Below the pieces are notes generated by a model. It searched no databases. It had not been told where the DNA came from and saw nothing but the letters and a program-made list of their open reading frames with translations. From the NCBI GenBank assembly GCA_903231505.1, contig CAFBRK010000255.1, positions 62,001 through 126,000 of the forward strand: DNA of 64,000 nt, given 5' to 3'. This DNA is from Olavius algarvensis associated proteobacterium Delta 3. Lineage in GTDB: Bacteria > Desulfobacterota > Desulfobacteria > Desulfobacterales > CAFBRK01. Positions 26,099 to 35,500 of the stretch are shown piece after piece (the stretch's first letter is position 1; each line of letters begins with the position of its first letter). Made by a program: the position numbers and the translations under genes.

Positions 26099-27688
26099 TT
26101 ATAAATACTCCACCCATTCCCAACGGATTACGTCGGCATCGACCCGATATCTGAGATTCCCGCTTTGATAGGCAAACGAGAGGGTGTTCACAAGCTGGTC
26201 TGTCGCGATCTTGCTACCAGGCCCAATGCGTTCGGCAAGACCGGCAAGCGCATCCTCAGAAGAGATCGGGCCTTTACCGTTTCGCCATACGCCGTGATTT
26301 TCAATGATACGGGCCATCATAAGCTCGTAGATGGTGACCGTATGTTCCAGGCGGGTGAGCTGCCACGCTTCTTCTGCAGATGCGTCGCCGGTGGCCATCC
26401 CTTCCCGGATGTCGCCAAGGTATTCGTCGAATTTCTGCTCCCAGCGGATGATAAACTCATCCAGCGTGGCTTGTGACACTGCCCGGGTTTCCGCAACGGC
26501 CCGATTGGCATGGTAATCCCGCCAATTGTTATGGAGAATCCGGATGCCGTAGTCTCGGGCCCGTTTGCGCACGTCGGTTCCGGGAAACGGGGCCAGGAGA
26601 TGGAACCCATGCAGAGCGCCCGAGGACTTGAGCTCTTTGCCAAAATCAATGGTCTGGCGCATCGTCTCCGGGGTTTCCCCGGGAAGCCCTAAAATAAAAG
26701 AGACCTGTGGCGTTATCCCCGAATCCACGCATGCCTGAACAGCCCGGCACACCTGACTCCGCGTGATCCCTTTACCCACGGTTTTCAAAATCTCCGGATT
26801 TGCCGATTCCGCGCCGAAACTGACGGTATGACAGCCGGCGGATTTCATTTCCTTCAAGATCTCCCGGGTCACCGTGTCCACCCGGGCAAACGCGGTCCAG
26901 GACGGCGTCAGCCCTCTTCGGACGATTTCCCGGCATACCGCCAGGCAATGGACAGGGTTGGCCGTAAAGAGATCGTCGGCGATGTTGATCTGGTGAAATC
27001 CAAGACCGGTGAGCGCTTCCAGTTCATCGACGACGGCTACAGGACTGCGGTAGCGCACCCCGTTGCCACCCATCCGGCGGCCGGCGCAGAATATGCAGTG
27101 ATACGGACACCCGCGACTGGTGGTCATGCTGACCGGAAGCCCCAGGGCGCGATAGCGGCCCAGCCTGATGAGATGCCGTGCCGGAGTCGGCAGGGCATCC
27201 AATTCTGGTGGGTGGCTGTTTTTGGGATTGGATACGATGCCGGTTCCATCGCGGTACACCAGCCCGTGGATGTTCTGCCAACCACCACCCGCCGGGGCGG
27301 TCTCGGCCAGCTTCACGAGGGCCTCTTCGCCTTCGCCGCAGACAATAAAATCCAATTCCGGGAACTGATCCATCGTTGCCTCCGCCCGAAAGGAGACATG
27401 GGGGCCTCCCATGACGGTGCGCACCTGGGCCGAAATCTTTTTGACCTCCTGGATGATGGAAACGGCGTCGTCAAAGGACATCGTCACGGAAGTGGCCCCT
27501 ACCAACGCCGGAGCAAAGGATTCGAGGGCTTCCGCCAATACCGCAGGGGAATAGGGCGTGACCACGAAGTCGAGAATTCTGACCGCAATGCCGGCCCGTT
27601 CGAGGGCACCGGCCAGAAATGCCAGGCCCAACGGGGGCGACGGGGATTCAGAAATGGGATAATACGGATTGATCAGTAAAACGCGCAT
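26099..27688 (-). CDS. B12-binding-domain radical SAM protein
   Basis: 529 aa. The N-terminus has a cobalamin-binding fold (MRVLLINPYYP, SPPLGLAFLAGALERAG; GGPHVSF). The central radical SAM domain carries SRGCPYHCIFCAGRR (Cys-x3-Cys-x2-Cys for the 4Fe-4S cluster) and SFGAESANPEILKTVGKG. A helical C-terminal region of about 130 residues follows. The family includes methyltransferases and BchE-like cyclases acting on lipids, cofactors or peptides; the substrate is not predictable here. It has no clear operon partner; only a ChrB fragment follows. Confidence 0.88.
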   Translation of the reverse strand: MRVLLINPYYPISESPSPPLGLAFLAGALERAGIAVRILDFVVTPYSPAVLAEALESFAPALVGATSVTMSFDDAVSIIQEVKKISAQVRTVMGGPHVSFRAEATMDQFPELDFIVCGEGEEALVKLAETAPAGGGWQNIHGLVYRDGTGIVSNPKNSHPPELDALPTPARHLIRLGRYRALGLPVSMTTSRGCPYHCIFCAGRRMGGNGVRYRSPVAVVDELEALTGLGFHQINIADDLFTANPVHCLAVCREIVRRGLTPSWTAFARVDTVTREILKEMKSAGCHTVSFGAESANPEILKTVGKGITRSQVCRAVQACVDSGITPQVSFILGLPGETPETMRQTIDFGKELKSSGALHGFHLLAPFPGTDVRKRARDYGIRILHNNWRDYHANRAVAETRAVSQATLDEFIIRWEQKFDEYLGDIREGMATGDASAEEAWQLTRLEHTVTIYELMMARIIENHGVWRNGKGPISSEDALAGLAERIGPGSKIATDQLVNTLSFAYQSGNLRYRVDADVIRWEWVEYL

Positions 27689-27788
27689 TGCTGAGGGCCG
27701 CGTAAGGGTTGACGGTCGGCTTTAACGCCGTGATGATGATCACCGGACAGGCTCGCCCCGTTCACATGAATTTGTGAGGTTGTCTGTT

Positions 27789-28865
27789 TCAAGCGGTGGT
27801 GTCATGCGCCTGGCGCACCTTTTCCGGTTTCTTCGAATAAAGGTCCGGACCTAAAAGGATTGCTAGCCAACGGGTTTCCTCACGGGTGCCCAGGGCGATT
27901 TTGGCCATCATGGTCAGGGGGACGGAAAGCAGCATCCCGACCGGTCCCAGGACCCAGCCCCAGAACAGCAGGGACAAAAACACCACCAGGGTGGACAGAC
28001 CCAGTTCCTTGCCCATGAAGCGGGGTTCGATGATGCTGCCCATCAGGATGTTGATGACCAGATAGCCGATGCCGACAATGGCTGCCTTGATGACGCCAAA
28101 CTGAACCAGGGCCAAAATGACTGCGGGAATGGCCGCCAAAATTGATCCGATCGTCGGTATATAGTTCATAAAGAAAGCCAGCATCCCCCAGAGCAGGGCA
28201 TAGGGCACGCCCATCAGCATCAACCAGGCTGCGGCGAGGGTACCCGTGCCGAGGCTGATCCACGTTTTGATGGCCATGTATTGCTTCACGTTTTCGATGA
28301 AACCTTCAAAGGGCTTGAGGGCGTCCTTCGAGTCGCCCAGAATCGCCTGAAGCTTTGACGGAAGACCCGAGGCTTCCATGAGCATGAAGACCACCGTCAT
28401 GAAAATCAAAAAGGCATTGGTCAACACCGAACGCAGGCTGTTCAGCCCGGATGCCACGATATTCATGGCGGCGCCGGGGTCCAGAAAATCCGTCAGGGCG
28501 GCAGCGGATATTTCAATGCCGACCTCATTCAGAAATCGAACCAGGTCTGTGACTTGCCGACCGAGTGCTGCCTGGTAGGCGGGCAGGTCCCGGGTAAAGT
28601 TGCTCACGGAGGAGGCGATAAATGCCGATACCAGAAATCCGATCAGGAGAACCCCGACAATGACGACGATCAGCGCCAGCCAGGATGGCGACCCTCTCCG
28701 TTTCAACCAGACCATGATCGGTGTACAGATGATGGTGATAAATGCGGCCAGAAGAAACGGCACCAGCAGGGGGCTGGCGGCCTGCATGCCGGCCACAATG
28801 ATAATGAATGCGGCAACGGTCAGGAGCATTTGCGAAACCGTGGTTCGCGGGCGCGCTGTGGTCAT
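27789..28865 (-). CDS. AI-2E family transporter (TqsA/PerM-like)
   Basis: 358 aa with about eight membrane segments arranged as in the AI-2E exporter family: two N-terminal pairs, a soluble middle region (residues about 95-180) and C-terminal spans with GVPYALLWGMLAFFMNYIPTIGS and GSIIEPRFMGKELGLSTLVV. The last is a signature of the family. GGAG precedes ATG 28865. Family members export autoinducer-2 or act as Na+/H+ antiporters; which applies cannot be said. A 160-bp divergent region separates it from the metallophosphoesterase gene. Confidence 0.9.
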   Translation of the reverse strand: MTTARPRTTVSQMLLTVAAFIIIVAGMQAASPLLVPFLLAAFITIICTPIMVWLKRRGSPSWLALIVVIVGVLLIGFLVSAFIASSVSNFTRDLPAYQAALGRQVTDLVRFLNEVGIEISAAALTDFLDPGAAMNIVASGLNSLRSVLTNAFLIFMTVVFMLMEASGLPSKLQAILGDSKDALKPFEGFIENVKQYMAIKTWISLGTGTLAAAWLMLMGVPYALLWGMLAFFMNYIPTIGSILAAIPAVILALVQFGVIKAAIVGIGYLVINILMGSIIEPRFMGKELGLSTLVVFLSLLFWGWVLGPVGMLLSVPLTMMAKIALGTREETRWLAILLGPDLYSKKPEKVRQAHDTTA

Positions 28866-29025
28866 TATATCTCCATGGAGGTTTTAAATTAGGTCAATTT
28901 ATGCTTAATTTTGGATTCATTCAAGTAGAACCTTTACACCTGTCGCTTCTAAATAGCGACACACGCTTGGAAATCCCATACATAACCTGCCAAGCGCACG
29001 CTCATCATCAGGAACGGAGCCGTCT

Positions 29026-30388
29026 ATGAAAGTATACTTCCTTCTCCGGTGCTTTGTCCTCTGCTGTGTGTGGACGTCACTCTTAGGTCGGGCCGGTTTC
29101 GCAACGGACCTGCCCGTCAACATACCTGATCTCCCGCCCCGGGAGGGGGCAGTCCGTAACCCGTTGACCTGGGAAGACCTTCACCGGGTCATTGGATCGG
29201 ATTCCCCGGCGACGGGTCTCCGTATTGATCTTCAGAAAAATCGATTTAGCGGAAGGATATTCTCGGCACCCTATCCCATGGAAGTGTCTGAATCTGATTT
29301 CGACTACCCGTGGTATCGTGCCGAGGAGATGCTTCGCAACGGAAGAGGCACCATACCCGTGTCCTTTTTCTTTAATCCCAAGTACAATGTCAACGACTGG
29401 GCCAAAGACGACCCGGAGCCGATCCCGACCTACGCGATCGGATATCGACTGGATCTGCGGGATGAGAAAAACAGCCGACAGATCGGCTTCTACGATGCCC
29501 GGATCAATTTCGATTGGAACCCGGAACACGGCCCGATGCGAACCGTGACGATAACCGAAGGGCCCTTTCTGAATGTGTCGAGTGATGACCCGTCTCAGGC
29601 GATTATATCCCTGGAAACCGATCGCGTAACCACCGCCCTCGTTTCCGTGACCTCTACCAATGGAATACCCGTCCAACGTGTCGAGAGCGGGCAGCCCAAA
29701 AAGCGACATGAGATTTCCGTGGGGGGCCTCAAGGCCGGGTCGGATTATCTCTACCGTGTTCGCGTCAAAGATGGACAGGACAATGTGGCGATTACCCGGC
29801 GATATTCGTTCCAAACGGCGCCGGCAAAAGGGAACGGAGATCTGATATTCGGATTTTCCAGTGACAGTCGGGAGGGCCCCGGCGGGGGTGAGCGGACATA
29901 TATGGGCTCCAATCGACATGTGCTGAATACCATTGTCCGGGATGCCTTCCGTCGGGATGCGCGTCTGTTTCTATTTGGCGGAGATCTGGTGAACGGATAC
30001 ACGTCACAGGTCGAAGATTTCAAACTCCAGCTCAAAGGATGGAAACAGGCGTTCGAGGGATTCTGGAGAACACGGTCGGTCTATACCGCCATGGGCAATC
30101 ACGAGACTGTGCTCAACGTCTACGAGGACGGCAGTTATTATGGAATATCTCTAGACAAATGGCCCTATGCGACGGATAGTGCAGAGGCCCTTTTTGCCCG
30201 GGAATTTGTCAATCCCACGAATGGTCCCACCCCTTCCGACCCCGTGGCGCCCGGCGATTTTCTCCTCCCAAAGCGGATACACGCTCATCCGTGTCAGCGG
30301 CGATCGCGCGTCCCTGCAATTTATCACCGTCACCGGACAGGTGGTGGACGCCGTGCCGAACTTGATGGCCGTCAAATTGGACCGCTAA
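29026..30388 (+). pseudogene. Secreted metallophosphoesterase with internal deletion and frameshift
   Basis: ATG 29026 begins a signal peptide (ends near GFATD). A fibronectin-III-like region follows (about 195-265: VTTALVSVTSTNG to YRVRVKDGQ). The first half of a calcineurin-like phosphatase domain comes next, with FGGDLVNG and MGNHET metal-binding motifs. After PTNGPTPSDP (near 30240) the frame runs into low-quality basic residues to 30411. A different frame carries a family-like C-terminus (GYTLIRVSGDRASLQFITV) ending at 30388. The core with the G-H-x-H motif is missing, so a sizeable internal deletion plus frameshift is likely. The product is probably inactive. Confidence 0.7.
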
Positions 30389-30506
30389 GCCCTAACCCCG
30401 GACGGCGCTGAGGCCGTTGCTGTTCTAACGATGCAGGGGGATATTTGCGAATTCCCGGGGGAATCGATATAATTCGGATACATTCACCAACACTGGAGGT
30501 ATTATC

Positions 30507-31115
30507 GTGAACAGGCTCTTCCCCACCGTATCGGTGATCCTATTGTTTTCATTTCTCCTGTCCTGTGCCTCGTCCCGAATTACATCCACCTGGAGGGATG
30601 AGAATTACGACGGCGGTCCCATTCAAACGGTCCTGGTGATGGGAATATCGGATAAGGCCCACAACCGGCGGATATTCGAAGATGTTTTCGTCAAGGAATT
30701 CAAAGTCGCCGGGGTGCAGGCGTTTACCAGCTACTCCATTTTCCCCGAAGATCGGGAAATTGCCGCAGCCGAGATCAAGGCCGCGGCCAGGGAGAGAAAT
30801 ATTGATAAAGTCCTGATGACCCACCTTGTGGGGGTCGAGAAAAAAGAAGTTTATCATCCGCCGGTCAGCTCACCGGCGTACACTTACACTTACGGTAATT
30901 ATTACCACACAGTATATAATTACACCCATCAGCCCGGTTACACCACCCAGCACGAATTTGTGAAACTGGAGAGCGGTTTATATGATGCGGATACCGAAAC
31001 GCTCATCTGGTCTGCTGCAACCGAAACAGTGGATCCGGACAATCTGGCAAACGCGGTTACGGGGCTCAGCCGGGTGATTTTTAAAAACCTCAGAGAATCC
31101 GGTTTGTTACAGTAG
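30507..31115 (+). CDS. Small outer-envelope lipoprotein (DUF4136-like)
   Basis: 202 aa from GTG 30507 after CTGGAGGT. A lipoprotein signal ends in LLSCASS (Cys about residue 18). The mature part starts ITSTWRDENYDGGPIQ and has a conserved-looking KVLMTHLVG strand. A Tyr-rich loop follows (YTYTYGNYYHTVYNY), with final LIWSAATETVDPDN. DUF4136-type proteins share the start pattern and the L-I-W-S-A strand. Function is unknown. It lies between the broken phosphoesterase and an AsmA gene. Confidence 0.75.
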   Translation: MNRLFPTVSVILLFSFLLSCASSRITSTWRDENYDGGPIQTVLVMGISDKAHNRRIFEDVFVKEFKVAGVQAFTSYSIFPEDREIAAAEIKAAARERNIDKVLMTHLVGVEKKEVYHPPVSSPAYTYTYGNYYHTVYNYTHQPGYTTQHEFVKLESGLYDADTETLIWSAATETVDPDNLANAVTGLSRVIFKNLRESGLLQ

Positions 31116-31191
31116 TTCGAGCCCGTCGACGCATCCGAAGCCGCCGGCCCGGAACACCATGTGTCGCAACCCTGCGCCGTAAGGAATCCCC

Positions 31192-33888
31192 ATGCGCTGG
31201 AAATGGGTCCTTGTCATTGCAGTTACCCTCTTTTTGGGAGCGGTCATCGCCGGAACCATCGTTCTGGCCACCTACGATTTCAACCGCTTCAAGCCGGAAG
31301 TTATCGCGGCCGTGAAATGGATGACCGGCCGGGAACTCGTTCTGACCGGGGATATCCGACCCAAGTTCAGCTTAAAACCAACCCTGTATGTCGAGGGCGT
31401 CGCACTTCGGAACGCAGATTGGGGCACCCGCCCGGACATGCTGACGGTGAAACGGTTCGAGATCCGGTTGGCGTTGGCGCCCCTCGTGTTCATGCAACTT
31501 CGCGTCAAACGGCTGGTGCTGGTGGAACCGGATCTGTTTATCGAGATCGACCCCTCCGGACGCTCCAATCTGGAATTTGACACGCGGTCGACTTCAGAGA
31601 CCCCGGGTGTCCCCCCCCTGGCCATGCCGCGCATCACGTTCGATTCCGTCATCGTCCAAAACGGTGTGTTTCGTTACACGGATGCCCCTGCCAGGGAGTC
31701 CTACTCGGGCCGTATCGAACAGCTCCGTGCCGCCATACCCGGTCTGGACAGCCCCGTGTCACTGGACGGCAGGGTGAAATTCCAGCACCGGATCATCTCC
31801 CTGAAAGGTGCGGTGGGTGCCCTGTCCACTCTGGTCGATGACAAGGCTGCATGGCCGGTGAATCTTTCGGGGAAAACAGGCGGCGTTACCTTTACCGTCA
31901 AGGGCCACATCCGGGATGTCGCTGCGTTTCACGACTACAGACTCAACATCCATGCCAAAGGGAAATCGGCCGCCGAATTCGAACGGGTCCTGGGCATTCG
32001 GGGAATTCCAAGGATCCGTCCTCTGGCGGTGACGTTTTGGCTCAGTGATCCGGGCCCCGGGCGGCTCCGGTTCGACAACCTCCTGGTCCAGAGCGGCAAG
32101 CAGCAGATGTCCGGAGCGATGGAACTCCACACCCGCCGGAAACGGCCCTACGTGGCGGCAAATTTCGTGGCGAGGAATGTGGATCTTCGCACCGTTCTGT
32201 CGTCCGAGCCGGTAAAATCGGGCAAACAGGTCGACAAGAAGCCGCTTCGAATGATCCTGGCCGAATCCCTTTCACCCGGGGTCCTGGGCAAAATCGATGC
32301 CGATATGGCCATCGAGGCTCGGAAGCTGCGCCTTCCGGGGATCGAAGTCGATAGCGGAAAAGGGGTGGCACGCATTGACAACGGCCGGTTGAAGGCTACG
32401 GTCGAAACACTACGCATGCGCTATGCAAAGGGTGTCGTTTCCGGATCGTTCACGTTTGATTACGGAGGAAAACGTCCGCGTCTCTCTGCGGTATTGAGCG
32501 CCAAAAACATGGATTTACGCCCTCTGATAGAGGATACGGGCTCGACATCCAAGAACGCCGCCAACAGGACGATGTCCTTACAACGGGGACTCACCGAATT
32601 CATCTCGCCGGATCATCTCGGCTTTCTCGACGCCGATATTACCCTGGATGCACAGCGTGTATTGATTCCAAAGGTCTCCATCGAAAACATAAGCTTGTCC
32701 GCGCACCTCAAGCGCAAACGGTTGAAGGCCATCGCCAAAACGCTTCAAATTCGCCACCGAAAGGATGTCGTATCCGGGTCCATGACGTTGACCTTTGCCA
32801 GCGGGCGAAGACCCCATCTGGTTGCGAAGCTGTCCTCCGGGCGGTTTGATATGAGACCCCTGCTGCCCAAGGGGGCGGCTCCCTTTTCAAGAACCGGCGG
32901 CGCCTCCACCAAGGTGTTCTCGAAAAAACCGATGTCCTTTGCATTGCTGCGGGAGATCGAAGCCGAACTGGACCTCAATGCCGACCGGCTGCTGCTCTAC
33001 AGATTCGCCTTTGACAATATCCAGCTGAAAGCCTCGCTGAAAAAGGGGCGCCTGCATGTTAAACCGGTGAATTTTCGGATCGGTCGGGGAACCGGCGGCG
33101 GAAGCCTGTTTATACGCGATAAAGGAAAAAAGGGGGCCTATATCGAGCTGAACCTGCGGTCCCGCCGAATAAATGTCGGTTCCATGCTGGCCAAACTGGG
33201 TGTTGAATCCCCGATCGACGGCCAGGTGGATTCTGAATTTCACCTTAAAGCCAGTGGCCGTTCCATTGCCGGCCTGATGGGTTCATTGAACGGGAGTGCG
33301 CTGCTGGTCATGGGCAAAGGAAAGCTTTACTACAAGAACCTGGGACTCTTCGGCGGGGAGCTTATGTCTGCCCTTTTCCGGTGGATGAATGCAGCAAAGA
33401 AGAAGAATTACACAGAGGTCAACTGCGGCCTGTGCGAGTTTCATATCCACAACGGTATGGCCGGTTCCGACTGGATTGTTGTGGACAATCCCCAGACGAC
33501 CATTGCCGGAAGAGGAAAGGTCAACCTGAAAACCGAGGAAATCGATTTTGTATTCGACCCCTCGCCGAAACATGGTATCGGTATCAAAGGGGTGGCAAAG
33601 TTCAGCTTCAGTCTCGGGGAGCTGGCCAATCCCATGAAACTCGGCGGCACCCTGGCCGAACCCTACCTGACGATGAACCCCGGCGGGACGGCGATTACCA
33701 TCGGCAAGGCCGTTGGCGGATTTTTCATTGCCGGGCCCTTCGGCCTGGCCGCCGCCCTGACCGACTTCTCCTCCACCGGTGACAATCCCTGTCTTTCGGC
33801 CATGCAGGCCATGAAAAAGAAAGCGGCCAAGGCCGCCCGGAAAAAATCACCAAAACGGAAAACCCACGGCTCCACGACCGACCGCTAA
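31192..33888 (+). CDS. AsmA family protein
   Basis: 898 aa. An N-terminal membrane anchor (about 5-27) is followed directly by the AsmA N-domain (YDFNRFKPEVIAAVKWMTGRELVLTGDI, in part) and ends with the AsmA C-terminal region (WIVVDNPQTTIAGRGKVNL, FVFDPSPKHGIGIKGVAKF). The middle contains repeated modules of about 125 residues, visible as KGVVSGSFTFDYGGKRPRLSA and KDVVSGSMTLTFASGRRPHL, each ending in M-D/R-x-R-P-L. This supports growth by internal duplication of beta-groove repeats. A periplasmic role in lipid trafficking or outer-membrane assembly is inferred from E. coli AsmA. Confidence 0.9.
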   Translation: MRWKWVLVIAVTLFLGAVIAGTIVLATYDFNRFKPEVIAAVKWMTGRELVLTGDIRPKFSLKPTLYVEGVALRNADWGTRPDMLTVKRFEIRLALAPLVFMQLRVKRLVLVEPDLFIEIDPSGRSNLEFDTRSTSETPGVPPLAMPRITFDSVIVQNGVFRYTDAPARESYSGRIEQLRAAIPGLDSPVSLDGRVKFQHRIISLKGAVGALSTLVDDKAAWPVNLSGKTGGVTFTVKGHIRDVAAFHDYRLNIHAKGKSAAEFERVLGIRGIPRIRPLAVTFWLSDPGPGRLRFDNLLVQSGKQQMSGAMELHTRRKRPYVAANFVARNVDLRTVLSSEPVKSGKQVDKKPLRMILAESLSPGVLGKIDADMAIEARKLRLPGIEVDSGKGVARIDNGRLKATVETLRMRYAKGVVSGSFTFDYGGKRPRLSAVLSAKNMDLRPLIEDTGSTSKNAANRTMSLQRGLTEFISPDHLGFLDADITLDAQRVLIPKVSIENISLSAHLKRKRLKAIAKTLQIRHRKDVVSGSMTLTFASGRRPHLVAKLSSGRFDMRPLLPKGAAPFSRTGGASTKVFSKKPMSFALLREIEAELDLNADRLLLYRFAFDNIQLKASLKKGRLHVKPVNFRIGRGTGGGSLFIRDKGKKGAYIELNLRSRRINVGSMLAKLGVESPIDGQVDSEFHLKASGRSIAGLMGSLNGSALLVMGKGKLYYKNLGLFGGELMSALFRWMNAAKKKNYTEVNCGLCEFHIHNGMAGSDWIVVDNPQTTIAGRGKVNLKTEEIDFVFDPSPKHGIGIKGVAKFSFSLGELANPMKLGGTLAEPYLTMNPGGTAITIGKAVGGFFIAGPFGLAAALTDFSSTGDNPCLSAMQAMKKKAAKAARKKSPKRKTHGSTTDR

Positions 33889-33982
33889 GACCTGCAACGT
33901 TTCAATCCCCAGGCCATTTTTTAATTCCGTCACCTTCGGTGACATCGCTCCCGTCACGGGCCATGTTTCTTTTCACAAGGAC

Positions 33983-34011
33983 TTGACGAAATTCGTTCGA
34001 TACCGGATAAA
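33983..34011 (+). promoter_or_regulatory. Sigma-70-type promoter candidate for mscS
   Basis: TTGACG (33983-33988), a 17-bp spacer and GATAAA (34006-34011) lie about 36 bp before the channel gene start at 34047. Confidence 0.45.
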
Positions 34012-34046
34012 TACAACACCCTTAAATTGATGATATAGGAGACGAT

Positions 34047-34943
34047 ATGGCTCAACCAACCCTACCTGTGGACGTCGAGATTATGCGGATAGAACGCTTT
34101 CAGGAGCTTATGACAACCCATGGCCGGGAACTGATCCTGAGCCTGGTGGTTCTCATTGGCGGCCTGCTCCTCGTCCGTTGGGCCATGAAGCTGGTCCGCT
34201 CGGGATTGGCCAGGATCGTCAGAAATGCCTCAACAGCCGCAACCATCGCCAATGTGATCCATATTTTTTTGCTGGCGGGGGTCGCCATCAGCGCGGCCAT
34301 CGAGGCCGGTCTTGAAGTGTTGCCCGTATTTCGCCTCTTTATGATTGTTTTGCTGTGCGTCATCGGGCTGATGGTGTTTTTTCGGCCGTACCTTCCGACC
34401 CTTCCCTTTAAAGTGGGGCAAACCGTCAAAGCCGCCGGCCTGCTGGGCAAGGTGGAGGCGACGACGTTTTTGAACACCCGGATCCGCACCTTTGATGGGA
34501 AGGTCTTTTTCGTACCGAACAGAATCATTCTCAACGACATTGTCATCAACTATCACTTTACCCCGACCCGGCGCATGAAAATCGACATCCCGATCCGCTA
34601 CGACCAGGATTTGATGAAAGCCAAACAGGTCCTGGAAGCCGTGATGATCGAGGACCCCCGGGTGAAGAAGACCCCGCGCCCGTCGGTCTGGGTACTGGAT
34701 ATGTCCAACGGGTGCATCAAGCTCGGGGGGCGCTGCTGGGCGGATAATCTCAAGTACTGGGCCACCCGGGTCGATCTTCTGGAAAAGGCCAAACTTCAAT
34801 TTGACAATGAAGGCATCGTTATTTCCTATCCCCATTTGGGAGTTCACCAGTTCGATGCGGCGGCGGAGGATGCCGCACTGGAAGAAAAAGCCGTAGCGGT
34901 CCGCAAACGTCGGTCTGCGACGCCCGAAGAAGACGAGATGTAA
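34047..34943 (+). CDS. Mechanosensitive ion channel MscS family protein
   Basis: 298 aa, close to MscS length, with AGGAGA before ATG 34047. Three membrane segments lie at about 29-47, 70-87 and 92-113, followed by the beta-domain PFKVGQTVKAAGLLGKVEATT and the signature TFDGKVFFVPNRIILND. The acidic/basic tail after residue 270 is poorly conserved. The pore helix TM3 is less Gly/Ala-patterned than in E. coli MscS. It should release solutes on hypo-osmotic shock in the inner membrane. A small hypothetical gene follows at 44 bp. Confidence 0.9.
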   Translation: MAQPTLPVDVEIMRIERFQELMTTHGRELILSLVVLIGGLLLVRWAMKLVRSGLARIVRNASTAATIANVIHIFLLAGVAISAAIEAGLEVLPVFRLFMIVLLCVIGLMVFFRPYLPTLPFKVGQTVKAAGLLGKVEATTFLNTRIRTFDGKVFFVPNRIILNDIVINYHFTPTRRMKIDIPIRYDQDLMKAKQVLEAVMIEDPRVKKTPRPSVWVLDMSNGCIKLGGRCWADNLKYWATRVDLLEKAKLQFDNEGIVISYPHLGVHQFDAAAEDAALEEKAVAVRKRRSATPEEDEM

Positions 34944-34987
34944 TGTGGCTGCCCTTGGCTTAGACCAAACACATATGGAGCGAGAGC

Positions 34988-35419
34988 ATGAAGATATCTG
35001 AAATGCTGAAACTGACGGACAAGAACTGGGTGCGGAAGCCAAGCGGCTTTCGTGTGCGTTTCCAGAAGCGGGAGGACAGCAAATGGGTCCAGGACTATAT
35101 GCCCGACCCTGTAGAAGCCGCCTTTGATTCGGATGTGGTCGCCTGGCGATCTGCCTGGAAACTGTTCCAGGACAGCCGGCCTGGAGAGGAAGAACTCATT
35201 AATCTCACGGTGGTGGACGATCGGGATGAACCGATTCGGTACTATGCCACCGGAAATTTCGAAGTCTACAACCCCCGGGAAGGAATCCCTGTAGAGCCAA
35301 GTGCGGACAAACCTGCAGAGGCACCCCCTGAAACTGAAACACCGCTTTCCGAGCGTCAAATCGAGGCCGATGCCCGCGGATCGGAGGTCCAGCCCAGCAG
35401 CGAAGAATCCGACAAATAG
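34988..35419 (+). CDS. Conserved hypothetical protein
   Basis: 143 aa, ribosome site GGAGCGAG before ATG 34988. It has no signal peptide or membrane segment. The first 95 residues look globular (WVRKPSGFRVRFQKREDSKW, SDVVAWRSAWKLFQ). The rest is a Pro/Glu-rich, probably disordered tail. I do not recognise a family. It sits between mscS and a glycosyltransferase on the same strand. Confidence 0.7.
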   Translation: MKISEMLKLTDKNWVRKPSGFRVRFQKREDSKWVQDYMPDPVEAAFDSDVVAWRSAWKLFQDSRPGEEELINLTVVDDRDEPIRYYATGNFEVYNPREGIPVEPSADKPAEAPPETETPLSERQIEADARGSEVQPSSEESDK

Positions 35420-35500
35420 GGCCGATCCCGGGACCATCCTCATAGCCAATCTAAGGCCTGAACGCAAACCCGCAAAGACCTGTCCGAGGGAGCAGTGAAC

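Noticed and set aside
26099..26101. Possible recoding at the stop between the radical SAM gene and the ChrB fragment
   Set aside because: The codon is UAA, which is not used for Sec or Pyl; a truncated neighbouring gene is simpler.
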